A stretch of 64,000 bases of DNA from Pythium myriotylum. Taxonomy: Eukaryota > Oomycota > Peronosporomycetes > Pythiales > Pythiaceae. Positions 39,077-49,213 of this stretch are shown piece after piece. Position 1 is the stretch's first letter; each line of letters begins with the position of its first letter. A model generated the notes under the pieces. The model saw nothing but the letters and a program-made list of their open reading frames with translations, did not search any database and was not told where the DNA came from. The DNA is taken from assembly GCA_023091665.1 (NCBI GenBank), contig JALJCQ010000014.1, forward strand, positions 186,001-250,000, in the 5' to 3' direction. A program made the translations under genes and the position numbers.

Positions 39077-40269
39077 TTACTGATCTGTGCCTTTTAGCAG
39101 TCCTCGCTTGGTAACTAATTGTTCAATCCGCAGAATAACAAGCAAAGTCCCCATCAACCACCTGGCCGCGTAATTTCTGTCGTGGCCCGATAGCGTTCCA
39201 CCAGTTTGCACGTGGTAGTCGGTAGCATCATCGTTCAACGCAGCAATCGTTAGCCATACAAAGTTGGACGCCCACATGTCAGCCTCTCCAGCCGTCTTTG
39301 TCTGGATCTGGGGTACGAATAGCGAGCGTGCGAACTGCGTGATCTTGGTTTTCGTTTGAAATCGGGCTATGAGGTACAGTTTGTGGACGTTTATCGACAG
39401 GGCCATGTGCCTCTCCGCTTGTCGCACGATCCAGACGTTGGAAACGGGTCTCTCCAGCACCTCGATCCAACACTTCGCGCGATGACCCATAATCGAATGG
39501 TAAACCTGAGCGTCCACGTACATGCCCCAGCTCACATCAGAAAAATCCTGCATTGGGTACCCACGTATTGTCTTCTCAAAGCTGAACTGCAGCGAATCTC
39601 TCGACGGTACAAGGCGATGGCGTACGCGCCACCCGAAAAAGCTAGCGCCAAGTTCTTCTATGTTTTCGCTCCAAAGAAAAGCGTTGAGTTCTTTCTGGGC
39701 CTTCTCGATTTCGGGTGTGCAGTCCTCTAACGAAAACGGCGTGTAGTACTTAAGCGTGATCGCACGCCACTAATTCATACTCTCGCCCCACTCATCTCGT
39801 GACGAGATCTCCAATAGCCTTTCAATTGAGTCAGTTGCCAATCGATGCTCTTGTAGAAGTCGAATCAACACCGCCCGCTCGATTTCTAGTTGGCGTCGCT
39901 CCAGCTTTGCCCGTAATATAGGGCGGAAGCGAGACCGGATACTTGCTGCTGTTGGGTCGAGCACGGCATGCCACGTGGCATCGTCTTCGTCCATGAGTGT
40001 TGGAGCAATCAGAGCCATAGTTTCAAGAACCTGCAGCGTTTCGCGCTGGTGCATGAGCTTTGCCTAGATACCAGATACGGGGGTCATAAGAGACCAAGGC
40101 AAGATGGATACACTAATCTACTCACTGCTCTGTTTGCTCGAGACTTACGCTCGCGTTCACGCAGAGTTTGTCGGTTGAGGTGCGACGCTGCAGAGGGTTC
40201 CATGGAGGACGAAGCGAGGCGAAGGAGGATTGTCCGCTGGCAGACGATGGGCGTTGTCGGGGCTGACAA
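39077..40269 (-). pseudogene. bZIP-like plus START-like protein (possibly M96 mating-specific family), broken by one TAG
   Basis: Two exons: 40269-40126 and 40063-39077, with a 62-nt GTGAGT..CTAG intron, phase 0. Joined, the first part reads LNRQTLRERERKSRANRA then AKLMHQRETLQ, a basic region and heptads resembling a bZIP. The second exon then runs through a helical region and a predicted START-like domain (FFGWRVRHRLVPSRDSLQFS.., ..DRNYAARWLMGTLLVILRIE). A single in-frame TAG at 39770-39772, after DEWGESMN, is followed directly by WRAITLKYYTPF in the same frame. That is the hallmark of a recent nonsense mutation, or of an error. Oomycete M96-type proteins combine these modules; that family name is my recollection of architecture and not a match. 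Confidence 0.5.
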
Positions 40270-40682
40270 AGACTATTCCAAGACGGTACACTGTACCTTT
40301 GTCTGAACCTCCAAAGAGACTGCGGCTTTCCCACAACTGTACGTACTGGATAGTGGGTGTGATCTTGTAAAGTGATTTCACTATCGTGCCTGTCGAACAA
40401 AGAACCGAAACATTTTCCTGCGACGAATACAGATCAAACTTTGACTTTTGACTCCACGCGTAGCGAAGGCTCGAAAGGATAAGGGTCGGTGCATTGGCCT
40501 GGTCATGAAACCAACCGTCGGAGGTGCGAAAACCGAGATTCTGTACGAAACCCTTCAAGCCTACAATATCGGTGTTTGCGTAACCAGACATTCCGCCGTT
40601 TTACTCTCCAGATCGGTGCAATACTGGCGATCTGCCCTCCACCACTGGATTTGGATCTGTTGCGAATCTGCCGATCGCTCGA
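40270..40682. other. Region between the broken bZIP/START gene and an ankyrin gene
   Basis: A minus-strand open frame of 144 codons (40591-40157) overlaps the first exon of the downstream gene in another phase and has no recognisable motif. I regard it as promoter/5' sequence or decay. Confidence 0.35.
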
Positions 40683-41603
40683 TCAATCACTAGTCGCTTC
40701 ATGCAACTCAAGCAGCCACTGCGCGAGATAGACTCCTTCAAAAGTGTCGCCTTGGCCATTTGTATCAGTGGCTGTCGACATAATCCTCGCTCGCGATAGG
40801 TAGTGCACTACCGCTGTGTGTTTCCTCCATGCTGCATACGCCAAGGCACTCGCTGCGTGCTCGCGCTGTTCTGCTCTGTTCTCGAGCAAGAACTGTACGA
40901 TAGCCAGGTGGCCGCGATCTGCAGCATATGCGATCGCCGAGCGTGAGCAGCCTTCTCGTCGATGAAGATGGAGAAACTGGACAATGTGGAGGTGCCCGTT
41001 CCGCGCTGCGTCGTCCATAGCGTCTGTCGAACAGCCCTCCGTGCGGTTATGATGCAGCCATTTGACGACTTGAAGATGTCCATTTGCTGCAGCTCCGTCC
41101 AAAGCACGATGAGTGCACCCAGGTCCGTCCTTAAGCTGATGAAGCCACTCGACCACGGCGAGGAATCCGTTCGAAGCTGCTGCATCCATTGAGTTGACTG
41201 AAAGCCAGGTGCACTCGTCCTTTCGTTCGCGATGGTAAAGCCACTCAAGCAGCTCGAGGTGACCACCAGCCGCCGCCTTGTCCATCAGCCTCGCTTTTCC
41301 GACGAGTTCCGGGTGATTAGTTACAATCCACTTGATGACGTTGATACATCCGCGCTGTGCTGCCGACTCCAGGGAACTAGGGATTCTACCATGGATTGTG
41401 GTAGATTGATCTGTACCATCTCGATGCATGATCCGCTTCACAAGGTACACTTGGTCTTTAATGATACCTCTTTCTAGGGAACAAAGCGGAGACCAATCCA
41501 CAAAGTCGCTGACTCGCATCGCCACGTCAATCGAGCACCACCAAGCAGTATTTTCTGCGCGTGCGACGACGTCCACACTCTTCACGAGCAGTCGCATACG
41601 CAT
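40683..41603 (-). CDS. Ankyrin-repeat protein (ANK2)
   Basis: 306 residues from the ATG at 41603. After a divergent N-terminus, ankyrin units of ~27 residues run from about residue 75 to 285: GHLELLEWLYHRERKDECTW, GHLQVVKWLHHNRTEGCS, GHLHIVQFLHLHRREGCS and GHLAIVQFLLENRAE. These are the same unit type as ANK1 and ANK3. It is in tandem with ANK3 (same strand, start of ANK2 70 bp downstream of the end of ANK3). It is shorter than ANK1 and lacks the conserved N-terminal 'HxxLLxxVxRFLD' helix seen in ANK1/ANK3, so the N-terminus may be incomplete or another exon may be missing. Confidence 0.75.
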   Translation of the reverse strand: MRMRLLVKSVDVVARAENTAWWCSIDVAMRVSDFVDWSPLCSLERGIIKDQVYLVKRIMHRDGTDQSTTIHGRIPSSLESAAQRGCINVIKWIVTNHPELVGKARLMDKAAAGGHLELLEWLYHRERKDECTWLSVNSMDAAASNGFLAVVEWLHQLKDGPGCTHRALDGAAANGHLQVVKWLHHNRTEGCSTDAMDDAARNGHLHIVQFLHLHRREGCSRSAIAYAADRGHLAIVQFLLENRAEQREHAASALAYAAWRKHTAVVHYLSRARIMSTATDTNGQGDTFEGVYLAQWLLELHEATSD

Positions 41604-41673
41604 GATTTTCCTTTCAACCCACTGACACGGATCCGACTCGTTGAAAGCGTCAACTAACCAGAAATAGCCCGCC

Positions 41674-42519
41674 TCAGGTCTCGTTCTGTGCGCAAATCTC
41701 CAGGAGCCCCTTCTTGCTGATCCACTCCACGACCTCCGGGGGACCCAATCTCACGCAAAGTTGCAATTCGGCCGGCTGAAAGAGCGATGGGTAATGTTCA
41801 TACAGAAACTCGAGTACTTCGATCGATTGCTGAGCCGAGTGCGTGCGGACTCGGCTGCCTCTCGCTGCATTCCAGACCGCGCCGGACGAACAACGTTCGC
41901 GGCGGTGGTCGTGGAGAAACTTTAGCATCGCGAGGTCGCCGTTCATCGCCGCAATGTCCATCGCGCGAGTCGTACATCCTTCGACGCGATTATAATGGAG
42001 AAATTTGACAACATGGAGGTGGCCGTTAACCGCTGCGCTGTCCATGGCGTCCACCGTGCAGCCTTCGGTCCGGTTTGCATGCAGCCACGCGACGACATCG
42101 AGATGTCCGCAACAAGCAGCGCCGTCCATGGCCTTGGTCGTCGCGCCTTCGTCGCGATGTTCATGGAGCCACTGCACGACTTCGAGTCGGCCGTAGCACG
42201 CCGCGAGGTTCATCACGGCGACCGAGAACGGGCTGCATCTGCCGCTCGCGACGCGCGACAGTGTATGAACCCACTGGATGATGCTCAAGTGGCCGGTGCT
42301 CGCGGCGATCTGCACGGCGCACGCGAGCTCGTGGCGCGAGAGCTCGCGTTGGGCCTCCAAGTGGCGCAGGAGGAAGACGAAGCCGTGGCGCGCGGCGCGT
42401 GAGACGTCCCAGGACGCCGAAGCGTCGAGGAAGCGAGCGACGAGGTCCAAGAGGTGCTCGCAGCGCGCGAAGGCGTCAACGTGGCGCAGCGCGAGCGTCG
42501 CGCAGGCCACGCGAGCCAT
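41674..42519 (-). CDS. Ankyrin-repeat protein (ANK3)
   Basis: 281 residues if started at the ATG at 42519 (MARVACATLALRHVDAFARC). That start matches the helical N-terminus of ANK1, in which a 'xxRCxHLxxLxxxxLDxSAxW' block precedes the repeats. Ankyrin units follow: GHLSIIQWVHTL, GRLEVVQWLHEHRDEGAT, GHLDVVAWLHANRTEGCT, GHLHVVKFLHYNRVEGCT and GDLAMLKFLHDHRRERCS, then a divergent cap ending ISKKGLLEICAQNET. An upstream in-frame ATG at 42798 exists, but that extension has no ankyrin features. Function unknown. Confidence 0.8.
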   Translation of the reverse strand: MARVACATLALRHVDAFARCEHLLDLVARFLDASASWDVSRAARHGFVFLLRHLEAQRELSRHELACAVQIAASTGHLSIIQWVHTLSRVASGRCSPFSVAVMNLAACYGRLEVVQWLHEHRDEGATTKAMDGAACCGHLDVVAWLHANRTEGCTVDAMDSAAVNGHLHVVKFLHYNRVEGCTTRAMDIAAMNGDLAMLKFLHDHRRERCSSGAVWNAARGSRVRTHSAQQSIEVLEFLYEHYPSLFQPAELQLCVRLGPPEVVEWISKKGLLEICAQNET

Positions 42520-43247
42520 GAGGTGATCTTCTCGTGGAATGGCAAGTTGCCGAAGAGGGAGGAGTGTTACGAACCGGTTATTTGTGGGCCACGATCCGGA
42601 GCTCTTGAGAAAGTGCAGCCACACGGATGCAATGGAAGAGAAAGGCTTCGGGGCAAAGAACGTTGGAGATTGATGCAGGGCCGACAAGCACCAGCTTGTC
42701 AAGAGACAGGTCTTTCGTTGTCCCGCGCGCATGACAAAATGGATCGAGTTGGTGGAGCCCGAGCTTTGAACTTGTTTCTGAAAGGGTGGGCATGCCATCG
42801 CTGGGGCCCATGGGCATCCATACCGCTATCTTTCTTTGATTCACTAAGATTTCTTCCCCTCGCCTCATTTGCCGCCGCTACGACGGTGATCTGTGGCGCC
42901 CAGGCTGCCACGCGCCGGCGGAATCCTCTCCCTCTCCCTCTCCCTCGGCTCGAGAGCTCGAGGCGTGAGTATCCTTTCAATCGTGCAAGCGACTGCCGCG
43001 ATCGCAGAGGCACGCGACAAATAGCATGTGGTGGGCCGACAACGTGGGCGTCGGATGTGAACGAACAAAGTGGTCGATTCCAACCAGGACAAAAGGGAAA
43101 CATTGGAAAATGAAGCCATGTCATGTGCCTTACCCAGTGAGAAGAAGAAGTAAGAATCCTTCAAATTCTCTTAAATCCGATTCCCGGTGAATCGGCTTTA
43201 AGCGAATGCGGAGCTCCTCACTGGCGCCAATCTTCCCTTGCGAGCTC
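42520..43247. promoter_or_regulatory. Divergent intergenic region: ANK3 / hAT-derived gene
   Basis: 728 bp between divergent starts, with no supported gene. A (CTCTCCCT)n-like pyrimidine tract is at 42928-42949. A 10-bp inverted repeat (TTAAATCCGATTC / GAATCGGCTTTAA) lies at 43169-43202, within 50 bp of the plus-strand start. Confidence 0.4.
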
Positions 43248-45596
43248 ATGGCCTCGACCGAGTCGCCGCCGCCGACGCCCGCGGCGCCGGCCGACCGCGT
43301 GCCGCAGGCCGTGCGCGACGCCGTGAACAGCTTCCAGCCGCCGAGCGGCTTCGTGCTGCTGCCGCGCCAGCAGAATGAGCGCTCGCCCATCTTCTCGTGG
43401 GGCGTGCGGCTCGCGACGACCGACTCGGACCCGAGCGTCTTCTGGATCTGCCTCGCGTCCGCGAGCTGTCGCCAGGACCTGCAGCTGCTGCGGCTCTCGA
43501 TGGGCAAGACCTCGAGGGCTGCACTCCACCTTAAGACGCGCCATGGCCACGAGCCGGCGTACCGCGTGCAGAACCCGCACGGCGCGAGTCGCAAGCGAGA
43601 CCGACCCACGGTGCTCGCGACCGAGGACCTGCGCCAGTCCGAGCTCTTCTCTACGAACCCACAGCGGCTCTATGTGCTGCTCGAAGTGCTGCGCATCGCC
43701 AACAACTCGCTGCCGATCGCGCTCGGTGAGTTTGATGAGTCCACGATGATCCAGGACCTCATGCTCAAGTCCGAGGCCAAGGCGCCAGTCGACGAAAAGG
43801 CCGTGGCCCACGCCATCGTCGAGATACACGCCGCCACGCGTGGCGAGATCCGGAGCATTCTCCAAGAAAGCCGCATCGCTGACCGTGGGGTGTTCTCGGT
43901 CGTGCTCGACTTGCGTCGAGGCATCAACGGAACGACCTACGTCGCCATCCGGCTGTATTTTGTGGACGTCGACTTCGTGCTCCGCTCCGTTCTCCTTGGC
44001 GTGCGCCACATCGTCGGCCTTCGCCACGGCGACCTGCGTGAGCCGTTCCAACGCTGGATCGAAGATGTTCTGAAGGACTTCGGAGTCAAGGCGACGGATC
44101 TCTTCGTGGCGACCGGTGCGTCGGTCTCAGAAACTGCGCACATTGTGACCGACAGTCTCAAACTGCCGTGGGTCCCAACTATCCCTGACCAGACACTTGC
44201 TGTCACCAAGGCGGCTTGCGGAATGGTAGGCGACTCTAACAAGAGCGAGAACCGCGCGCTGACCGGTCTCATCCATCGTATCATCGAGACCGTGCATCAG
44301 ACCAAAGAAGCTGCGATCTTCGGTACGCTCTATCTAGACTTGGAGCGGAGTGCACGCGCTGAAAGCACGATATCTGACACGTCGTCCGGACCCCAGCTAA
44401 CGCTGACGAAGTTACTTGAGAAGGTTTTGGACAAGTGGGACGCGCTCGTGGCTTGGTATGGAGAAGCTTCTATCGCAGCGCGCCATGAAGGGCGGTCGGC
44501 CCCAGTCGCGTTTCCGCTCGCGTATGATAATCAAACGATTAAGCAGCTGCTCTCGCTGCTTCAGCCTATCATCAAGGTGATTCAACGAAGCGAGGGTGAC
44601 CAGCCGAATCAAGTTGAAGTCTTCGTGACGATATTGGCTCTAAGGCGAAGTGTGCTCAACACGTCGGCAGCAATTAAAGATTATCAGTCGACTCGGACAA
44701 ATCCTGTGTACATTCCGGCGGCGGATCTCACAGACATCGTAGCCTCGACGCGTGTGCTTTTGCGAAAACAATTCGATCGCACTTTCTTCAGCCAGTACAC
44801 AGAGCCAGAATTGATTCACAAGTCGTCGATGATCCACGAGATGCAAATGCTTCTACACCCCAAGTTCAAACGCAGTCTCGAAACAGGCTTCAAAGAGGTC
44901 GTGCTCATGTGCAACATCGACGCCGGCTATCCTGTCGAGGTCGCAGTGCGCAACTTCAACACGATAAAGGAACGCATCCAAGACAAACTCGAGGAGCTCA
45001 TGGGAGCTACGGCTCCGCCACAAGTTCCGTCATCTTCATTGTCCCAGTCAGTTCCCATCTATTCCGAAGATATCGACGACATGGTGTCTATGACTTCACT
45101 GTCGCATGCGGAGGACGACCATGTCGCTCGCGCTCTGCAAGACCTACACAACAACATGCCGCAAGGTCGATCGACTGAGCTTATCACATGGCTGAGTGAC
45201 AGCTCTGAGCTGGAAGTAGAAGCCGATGGAACTCCCGAAAGTGTGCTCACGTACTGGCGTCGACAAAGCGCGGCGCGGCACAAATCCAAGCTGTGCCGAG
45301 CTGCTCGAATCTTGTTTGGTGTACCGTCATCAACGTTTCTTATCAATCAAGACTTTGGAGTCGCCGAGAAGACCGTGAATGTGCAGCCATACGGTGTGCC
45401 ATCGTACAGCATCGACATGAGCATCTTCCTCAACGCAAATCGCAACTACGTGGATATATCGCAGTGCGGCAAGCTCAACACGGCGTCGCTCGCCAACTTC
45501 ATCCCAACAAACTTGCGTAGACGGTTTGATCAGACCGACGATGCATCTGGTACGACTGAGTTGATCAAAGCCTATTTGTCACGGACCCAAGTTTGA
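43248..45596 (+). CDS. Domesticated hAT-type transposase-like protein
   Basis: 782 residues from the ATG of MASTESPPPTPA. Residues about 50-105 form a BED-like module (FSWGVRL.., then FWICLASASC and HLKTRHG): two Cys and two His in BED order but with unusual spacing. The middle is an RNase H-like hAT core (VFSVVLDLRRGINGTTYVAI; HIVTDSLKLPWVPTIPDQ; LTKLLEKVLDKWDAL). The C-terminus carries a hAT dimerisation-like block (VLTYWRRQSAARHKSKLCRA then ARILFGVPSSTFLIN). The long intact single exon, missing terminal inverted repeats or target-site duplications at its edges, and divergent promoter sharing suggest a host gene derived from a transposon. Whether the acidic catalytic triad survives cannot be settled by eye. 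Confidence 0.65.
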   Translation: MASTESPPPTPAAPADRVPQAVRDAVNSFQPPSGFVLLPRQQNERSPIFSWGVRLATTDSDPSVFWICLASASCRQDLQLLRLSMGKTSRAALHLKTRHGHEPAYRVQNPHGASRKRDRPTVLATEDLRQSELFSTNPQRLYVLLEVLRIANNSLPIALGEFDESTMIQDLMLKSEAKAPVDEKAVAHAIVEIHAATRGEIRSILQESRIADRGVFSVVLDLRRGINGTTYVAIRLYFVDVDFVLRSVLLGVRHIVGLRHGDLREPFQRWIEDVLKDFGVKATDLFVATGASVSETAHIVTDSLKLPWVPTIPDQTLAVTKAACGMVGDSNKSENRALTGLIHRIIETVHQTKEAAIFGTLYLDLERSARAESTISDTSSGPQLTLTKLLEKVLDKWDALVAWYGEASIAARHEGRSAPVAFPLAYDNQTIKQLLSLLQPIIKVIQRSEGDQPNQVEVFVTILALRRSVLNTSAAIKDYQSTRTNPVYIPAADLTDIVASTRVLLRKQFDRTFFSQYTEPELIHKSSMIHEMQMLLHPKFKRSLETGFKEVVLMCNIDAGYPVEVAVRNFNTIKERIQDKLEELMGATAPPQVPSSSLSQSVPIYSEDIDDMVSMTSLSHAEDDHVARALQDLHNNMPQGRSTELITWLSDSSELEVEADGTPESVLTYWRRQSAARHKSKLCRAARILFGVPSSTFLINQDFGVAEKTVNVQPYGVPSYSIDMSIFLNANRNYVDISQCGKLNTASLANFIPTNLRRRFDQTDDASGTTELIKAYLSRTQV

Positions 45597-45860
45597 GGTC
45601 CATGACAAAAACTCTTCGGTTAATAGCTAGTTCCGGCTACGGAGTTGGTTGAAATGTACACAGAGCCGTTGTGTGAAAAGAGTCTCCAAATGTGCAGCTT
45701 CTTGCAAAGACCCGAGAGCTCGCTGCATTCTTCTGTTGATGAGATCTCTCTTTTTGTTTCTCACTTCCATGAATCGTTAGCAACATCTAACCGTTACAAA
45801 CCATGTCAGAGAGCTCTCGAAACTATGCTCCACAATTCGAACACGACTCGAGCTGAGACC

Positions 45861-46872
45861 ATGGCCACCGCCTCCGTTCCGACCGCCGCCGCTGCTCTCT
45901 CGAGCCGCGAGCGCGAGCGTTTTGTCGTGAAGATCCGAGAGCTGCAGGCGCTGGTCGCCAGCATGCAACTGCAGCTCGTGGCGCTGTCGACGCACGTGCT
46001 GCAGCAGCTGAGCGGGCTCGAGCACTCGGCGGCGTTCCCGCCTGCGAATATTCAATCTGTGCCAAGTCACGATGGCGTCTCGTTGGAGCGACAGGCGAGG
46101 CAGCGAGAGGAAGCGGGAGGAACTGATGCCGTTGGAGAGGCCGCGAGGAGATTGTTTTTCGGAATCCCAGGTACCCGACCCGAGACCGCCGAACGAGTGA
46201 GTGTGTGGTGTGGGATTAGGCTCGCGGATAATGAGATACATGCTCATGGAGGTTGCAATGATGAAGGCAGAGAGCGTGAGCCAGGTCGTGGAGAGAGCGC
46301 GTGGCTTGTGCGACCGTTCTCAGTCGAATGAATCGACCACACGCGACGATGCAGACTCGTCGGGAGAGCGGCTCGTCGATAATAGCGCAGCTGACGGCCG
46401 CGTTCTTCGCCCTACTGCTCAGTCTCGTCCGGTGGTGATACCCTCGGCCCGACAACACGGCGACGGTAACGACGAACCTGGTGAAAGTTCTCGGCAATAC
46501 CGGCATATCGTACCAAATGGAGCGCAAGTTCAAGTTGTCGTCGAGCCATTGCGCAGAGCTCACCGGGCTTCTCTCCAGAAGTGCAAAGAAGATGGCTGCA
46601 CTGCCTTCCCAAGAGCCGGCGGCAGGTGCGTTCGGCATGGTGGTGGTCGGTGCTCCGTCGAGTCTTGCACAAAGAGCGCTCAACAAGGCGGCAAGTGCAT
46701 TCGCCACGGAGGTGGCGTCCGCTGCTCCGTTGCCGAATGCACGAGAAGCGCCAGAAGCGACGGCAAGTGCGTTGGCCACGGTGGTGGCACGCGCTGCTCC
46801 GAGGATGGATGCCAGAGGAATGCTCTACGAAACGGGAAATGTACTCTCCACGGTGGTAGTAGCCGTGGATGA
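45861..46872 (+). CDS. WRKY19-type zinc-finger protein, two exons
   Basis: Exon 1 is 45861-46196: MATASVPTAAAAL, then the family coiled coil (IRELQALVASMQLQLVALST), and a Glu/Arg-rich part. Exon 2 starts at 46273 or 46285 (both acceptors keep phase 0) and ends at 46872. The GTGAGT donor sits at 46197. Exon 2 encodes a linker and four zinc-finger units: CKEDGCTAFPRAGGRC with HGGG, CSVESCTKSAQQGGKC, CSVAECTRSARSDGKC, and CSEDGCQRNALRNGKC. Function: probably DNA-binding, by analogy with plant proteins described as WRKY19-like. No WRKY heptapeptide is present, so the name reflects finger similarity only. The other two intact relatives have no intron. Confidence 0.7.
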
Positions 46873-47137
46873 GGGATACAGTAAACCTACTGTACTACGA
46901 GTTGCTGATGTTTTGAAAGTGGTGATAAACACACCAGGACTATATCCACGCCACAATGTGAGGATCACATGCACCTTCCAGTGCCACCAAGAAGCTCTCG
47001 CCATGAATCCTAGCCTACGATTCATGGCGAGAGCTTCTTAGTGACCTAGTCAATACTGTTCATATCCCGAGTCTATCGGTTACGAACGCAATAGTGCTGC
47101 TCAAAATGTCGGAGATGTTGGAAGTTTTCACGAGATC
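46873..47137. other. Spacer with 21-bp hairpin between zinc-finger genes
   Basis: It contains the inverted repeat 46989-47039, which may act as a 3' processing or boundary structure, and no gene. Confidence 0.5.
46989..47039. repeat. Perfect inverted repeat, 21-bp arms, 9-nt loop
   Basis: Arms 46989-47009 and 47019-47039 (core GCTCTCGCCATGAATC) are exact reverse complements, 117 bp after the stop of one zinc-finger gene and 98 bp before the start of the next. Confidence 0.9.
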
Positions 47138-48619
47138 ATGGCCACTGCTGAGCTGCCTCGGCCGGCCCTCGGCGCGCTCTCGGCCTCGAATCCCTCGGAG
47201 CTCGTGGTGTTGGTGAGCGACGTCTCTGGCAACGAGCGCGAGTGCGCGGCCGCGACGATCCGCGAGCTGCAGGCGGCGGTCGTGAGCATGCAAATGCAGA
47301 TCATGTCGCTGTCAGCGCATGTGCAGCAGCAGCTGGGCGTCCTGGAACGAATGGTGACGCGCACGTCGCAGAGATGCGAGGCGTCTGTTCAAACGGACGA
47401 GTGTGCTGTCGATGCGGGCGGACAGCGCAAGGGCGATGAGTCAGTGGAAGAGGCCGCTGAAAAGGTCGATCAAGTGGGTGAGGTCGAGCAGAAAGCAAAT
47501 GCGGAATCGGATCGAGAGGAAGGTGTGATTGCCGACTCGACGTGGGAAATCGCGCGTCGGGTGCTTTTTGGATCGGCGGATATTTCGTCGCTCGGTCAAT
47601 CGAATGGAGATGTGTCGGATGACGAGAGTGAGGACTGGGAAGAAGACTCGAGCGAGGAGCGAGGCCACAGTGGGTCGGAGACGGAGACAGACGACGAGGA
47701 TGAAGTAGTCGCATGGAATGAGAGAGGTCGTGGAGAGTCCTTCGAAGAAGACTATAAGGGAGTTCAATCGGACGGGGCTGTTCAAGCTAGGCTAAAGGCG
47801 ACTGAAGTTGACTCCAAAGATGGTAATGATTGTTCGATGCAGAATCTCAAGACGCCACACGAAAATTTACTCAACTATCTCGACTTGAACGAAAAGCGTC
47901 GACTTGGTCGGAGAAAGCACAACAGCGAGGACTCTTTGCGCGGACACGGTCGCCCCCGTCGACAATGCAGTGAAAATGGTTGCACGAATCTCCGCAAAAT
48001 TGGAGGCAAGTGCATCCGGCATGGCGGTGGTGCTCGATGTTCGGTTGAGTCGTGCCCGAAGGGTGCCCAGCTAGGTGGCAAGTGTAAGAGTCACGGCGGT
48101 GGCGCACGGTGCTCAGTGGACGGTTGTGAAAAGTGGGCCCTTGTTGGTGGCAAGTGTGTCCGCCATGGCGGAGGTAAGCGTTGCTCGGCTGAAGGGTGCA
48201 AAAATTACGCTGTACGACTTGGCAAGTGCATCCGCCACGGCGGAGGGTTGCCCTGTTCTGTGGAGGCATGTCCAAATAACGCAAAGCAAGGTGGCAAGTG
48301 CAAAGAGCACGGAGGTGGCGTCAGATGTTCGGTGCCTGAGTGCAGCAACAATGCTCATAGAGGTGGCAAGTGCAAAAGCCATGGCGGCGCTTTACGTTGT
48401 CCGGTCGACGGGTGTACCAAGAATGCCGGAAAAGGAGGCAGATGTTTCGGCCATGGTGGAGGGGTGCGGTGCTCCGAGGAAGGGTGTACAAAGAGTGCAC
48501 AAAGAGCGGGTAAACGCATACGCCATGGAGGTCGAGGCACTCGCTGCTTGGTCGACGGGTGTCTAAAGTATGCGAAAAAGGGTAGAATGTGTACCGAACA
48601 CTACAAGGCGACAGTCTGA
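47138..48619 (+). CDS. WRKY19-type multi-zinc-finger protein
   Basis: 493 residues, one exon. Residues 30-70 are the conserved coiled coil (ATIRELQAAVVSMQMQIM, SLSAHVQQQLGVLERM). Residues 80-230 form a strongly acidic linker (DDESEDWEEDSSEERG). From about residue 280 there are eleven to twelve fingers in tandem with consensus C-X4-C-X7-GGKC-X2-HGGG, for example CSENGCTNLRKIGGKCIRHG and CSVESCPKGAQLGGKCKSHG. The last unit ends CTEHYKATV. One unit has Arg in place of the third Cys (KRIRHGG), so that finger may be dead. Coiled coil plus acidic region plus fingers suggests an oligomeric DNA-binding regulator (inference). Confidence 0.85.
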   Translation: MATAELPRPALGALSASNPSELVVLVSDVSGNERECAAATIRELQAAVVSMQMQIMSLSAHVQQQLGVLERMVTRTSQRCEASVQTDECAVDAGGQRKGDESVEEAAEKVDQVGEVEQKANAESDREEGVIADSTWEIARRVLFGSADISSLGQSNGDVSDDESEDWEEDSSEERGHSGSETETDDEDEVVAWNERGRGESFEEDYKGVQSDGAVQARLKATEVDSKDGNDCSMQNLKTPHENLLNYLDLNEKRRLGRRKHNSEDSLRGHGRPRRQCSENGCTNLRKIGGKCIRHGGGARCSVESCPKGAQLGGKCKSHGGGARCSVDGCEKWALVGGKCVRHGGGKRCSAEGCKNYAVRLGKCIRHGGGLPCSVEACPNNAKQGGKCKEHGGGVRCSVPECSNNAHRGGKCKSHGGALRCPVDGCTKNAGKGGRCFGHGGGVRCSEEGCTKSAQRAGKRIRHGGRGTRCLVDGCLKYAKKGRMCTEHYKATV

Positions 48620-49213
48620 CATCGCGCTCTTCGGCCAAGAACCCATAGGTACTTTTATCCTGAGCGAACCACCACAACCGTCCGCTGGATCAAAGCTCGA
48701 CACGAACTGCTCCGTGTATCGTCTCAAACGGCGTCCTATTATGTGTTTTGACATCAGCTCGAGATCATCGCGTAAGGCTTGGGTTTCGACCTGCCGCTTC
48801 GGACTGTGTGCTGTTGATACATTGACCACTCGCAACCACGTAGTGGGCCTAACGACGTTTGCACTTGCGCTCCACGTGCAACAGTATGGACATATCTATT
48901 GTGAAACATAATTTTTACATACAGTTTTCATGTCAATATCCACCAAGCCTGGCGAAAGTTCTCCACTTGCCACCTCGCACGATGCACTTCGCTTGCGGAG
49001 CACCAATAAATGCCTGTCGGTGGTGAGAACACTTGCCATCTCACGAGCGCGTGGTCAAGATCGTGTCAAAATGAAAAAAAAAACTAAACTTGCCCCGATG
49101 TATTCTGGACCTCCATATGGACGTCCAGATCGGTTTGAAAACCGCGCTCGCTCGACATCTGTTACGAACGTCGGAACCAGCCAGCAACATTGACCGCCAC
49201 GCGAAGCGAGACC
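48620..49213. other. Intergenic region between zinc-finger genes
   Basis: No gene supported. An A-tract (49073-49084) and a 12-bp inverted motif (TGGACCTCCATATGGACGTCCA at 49109-49130) precede the next gene. Confidence 0.4.
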
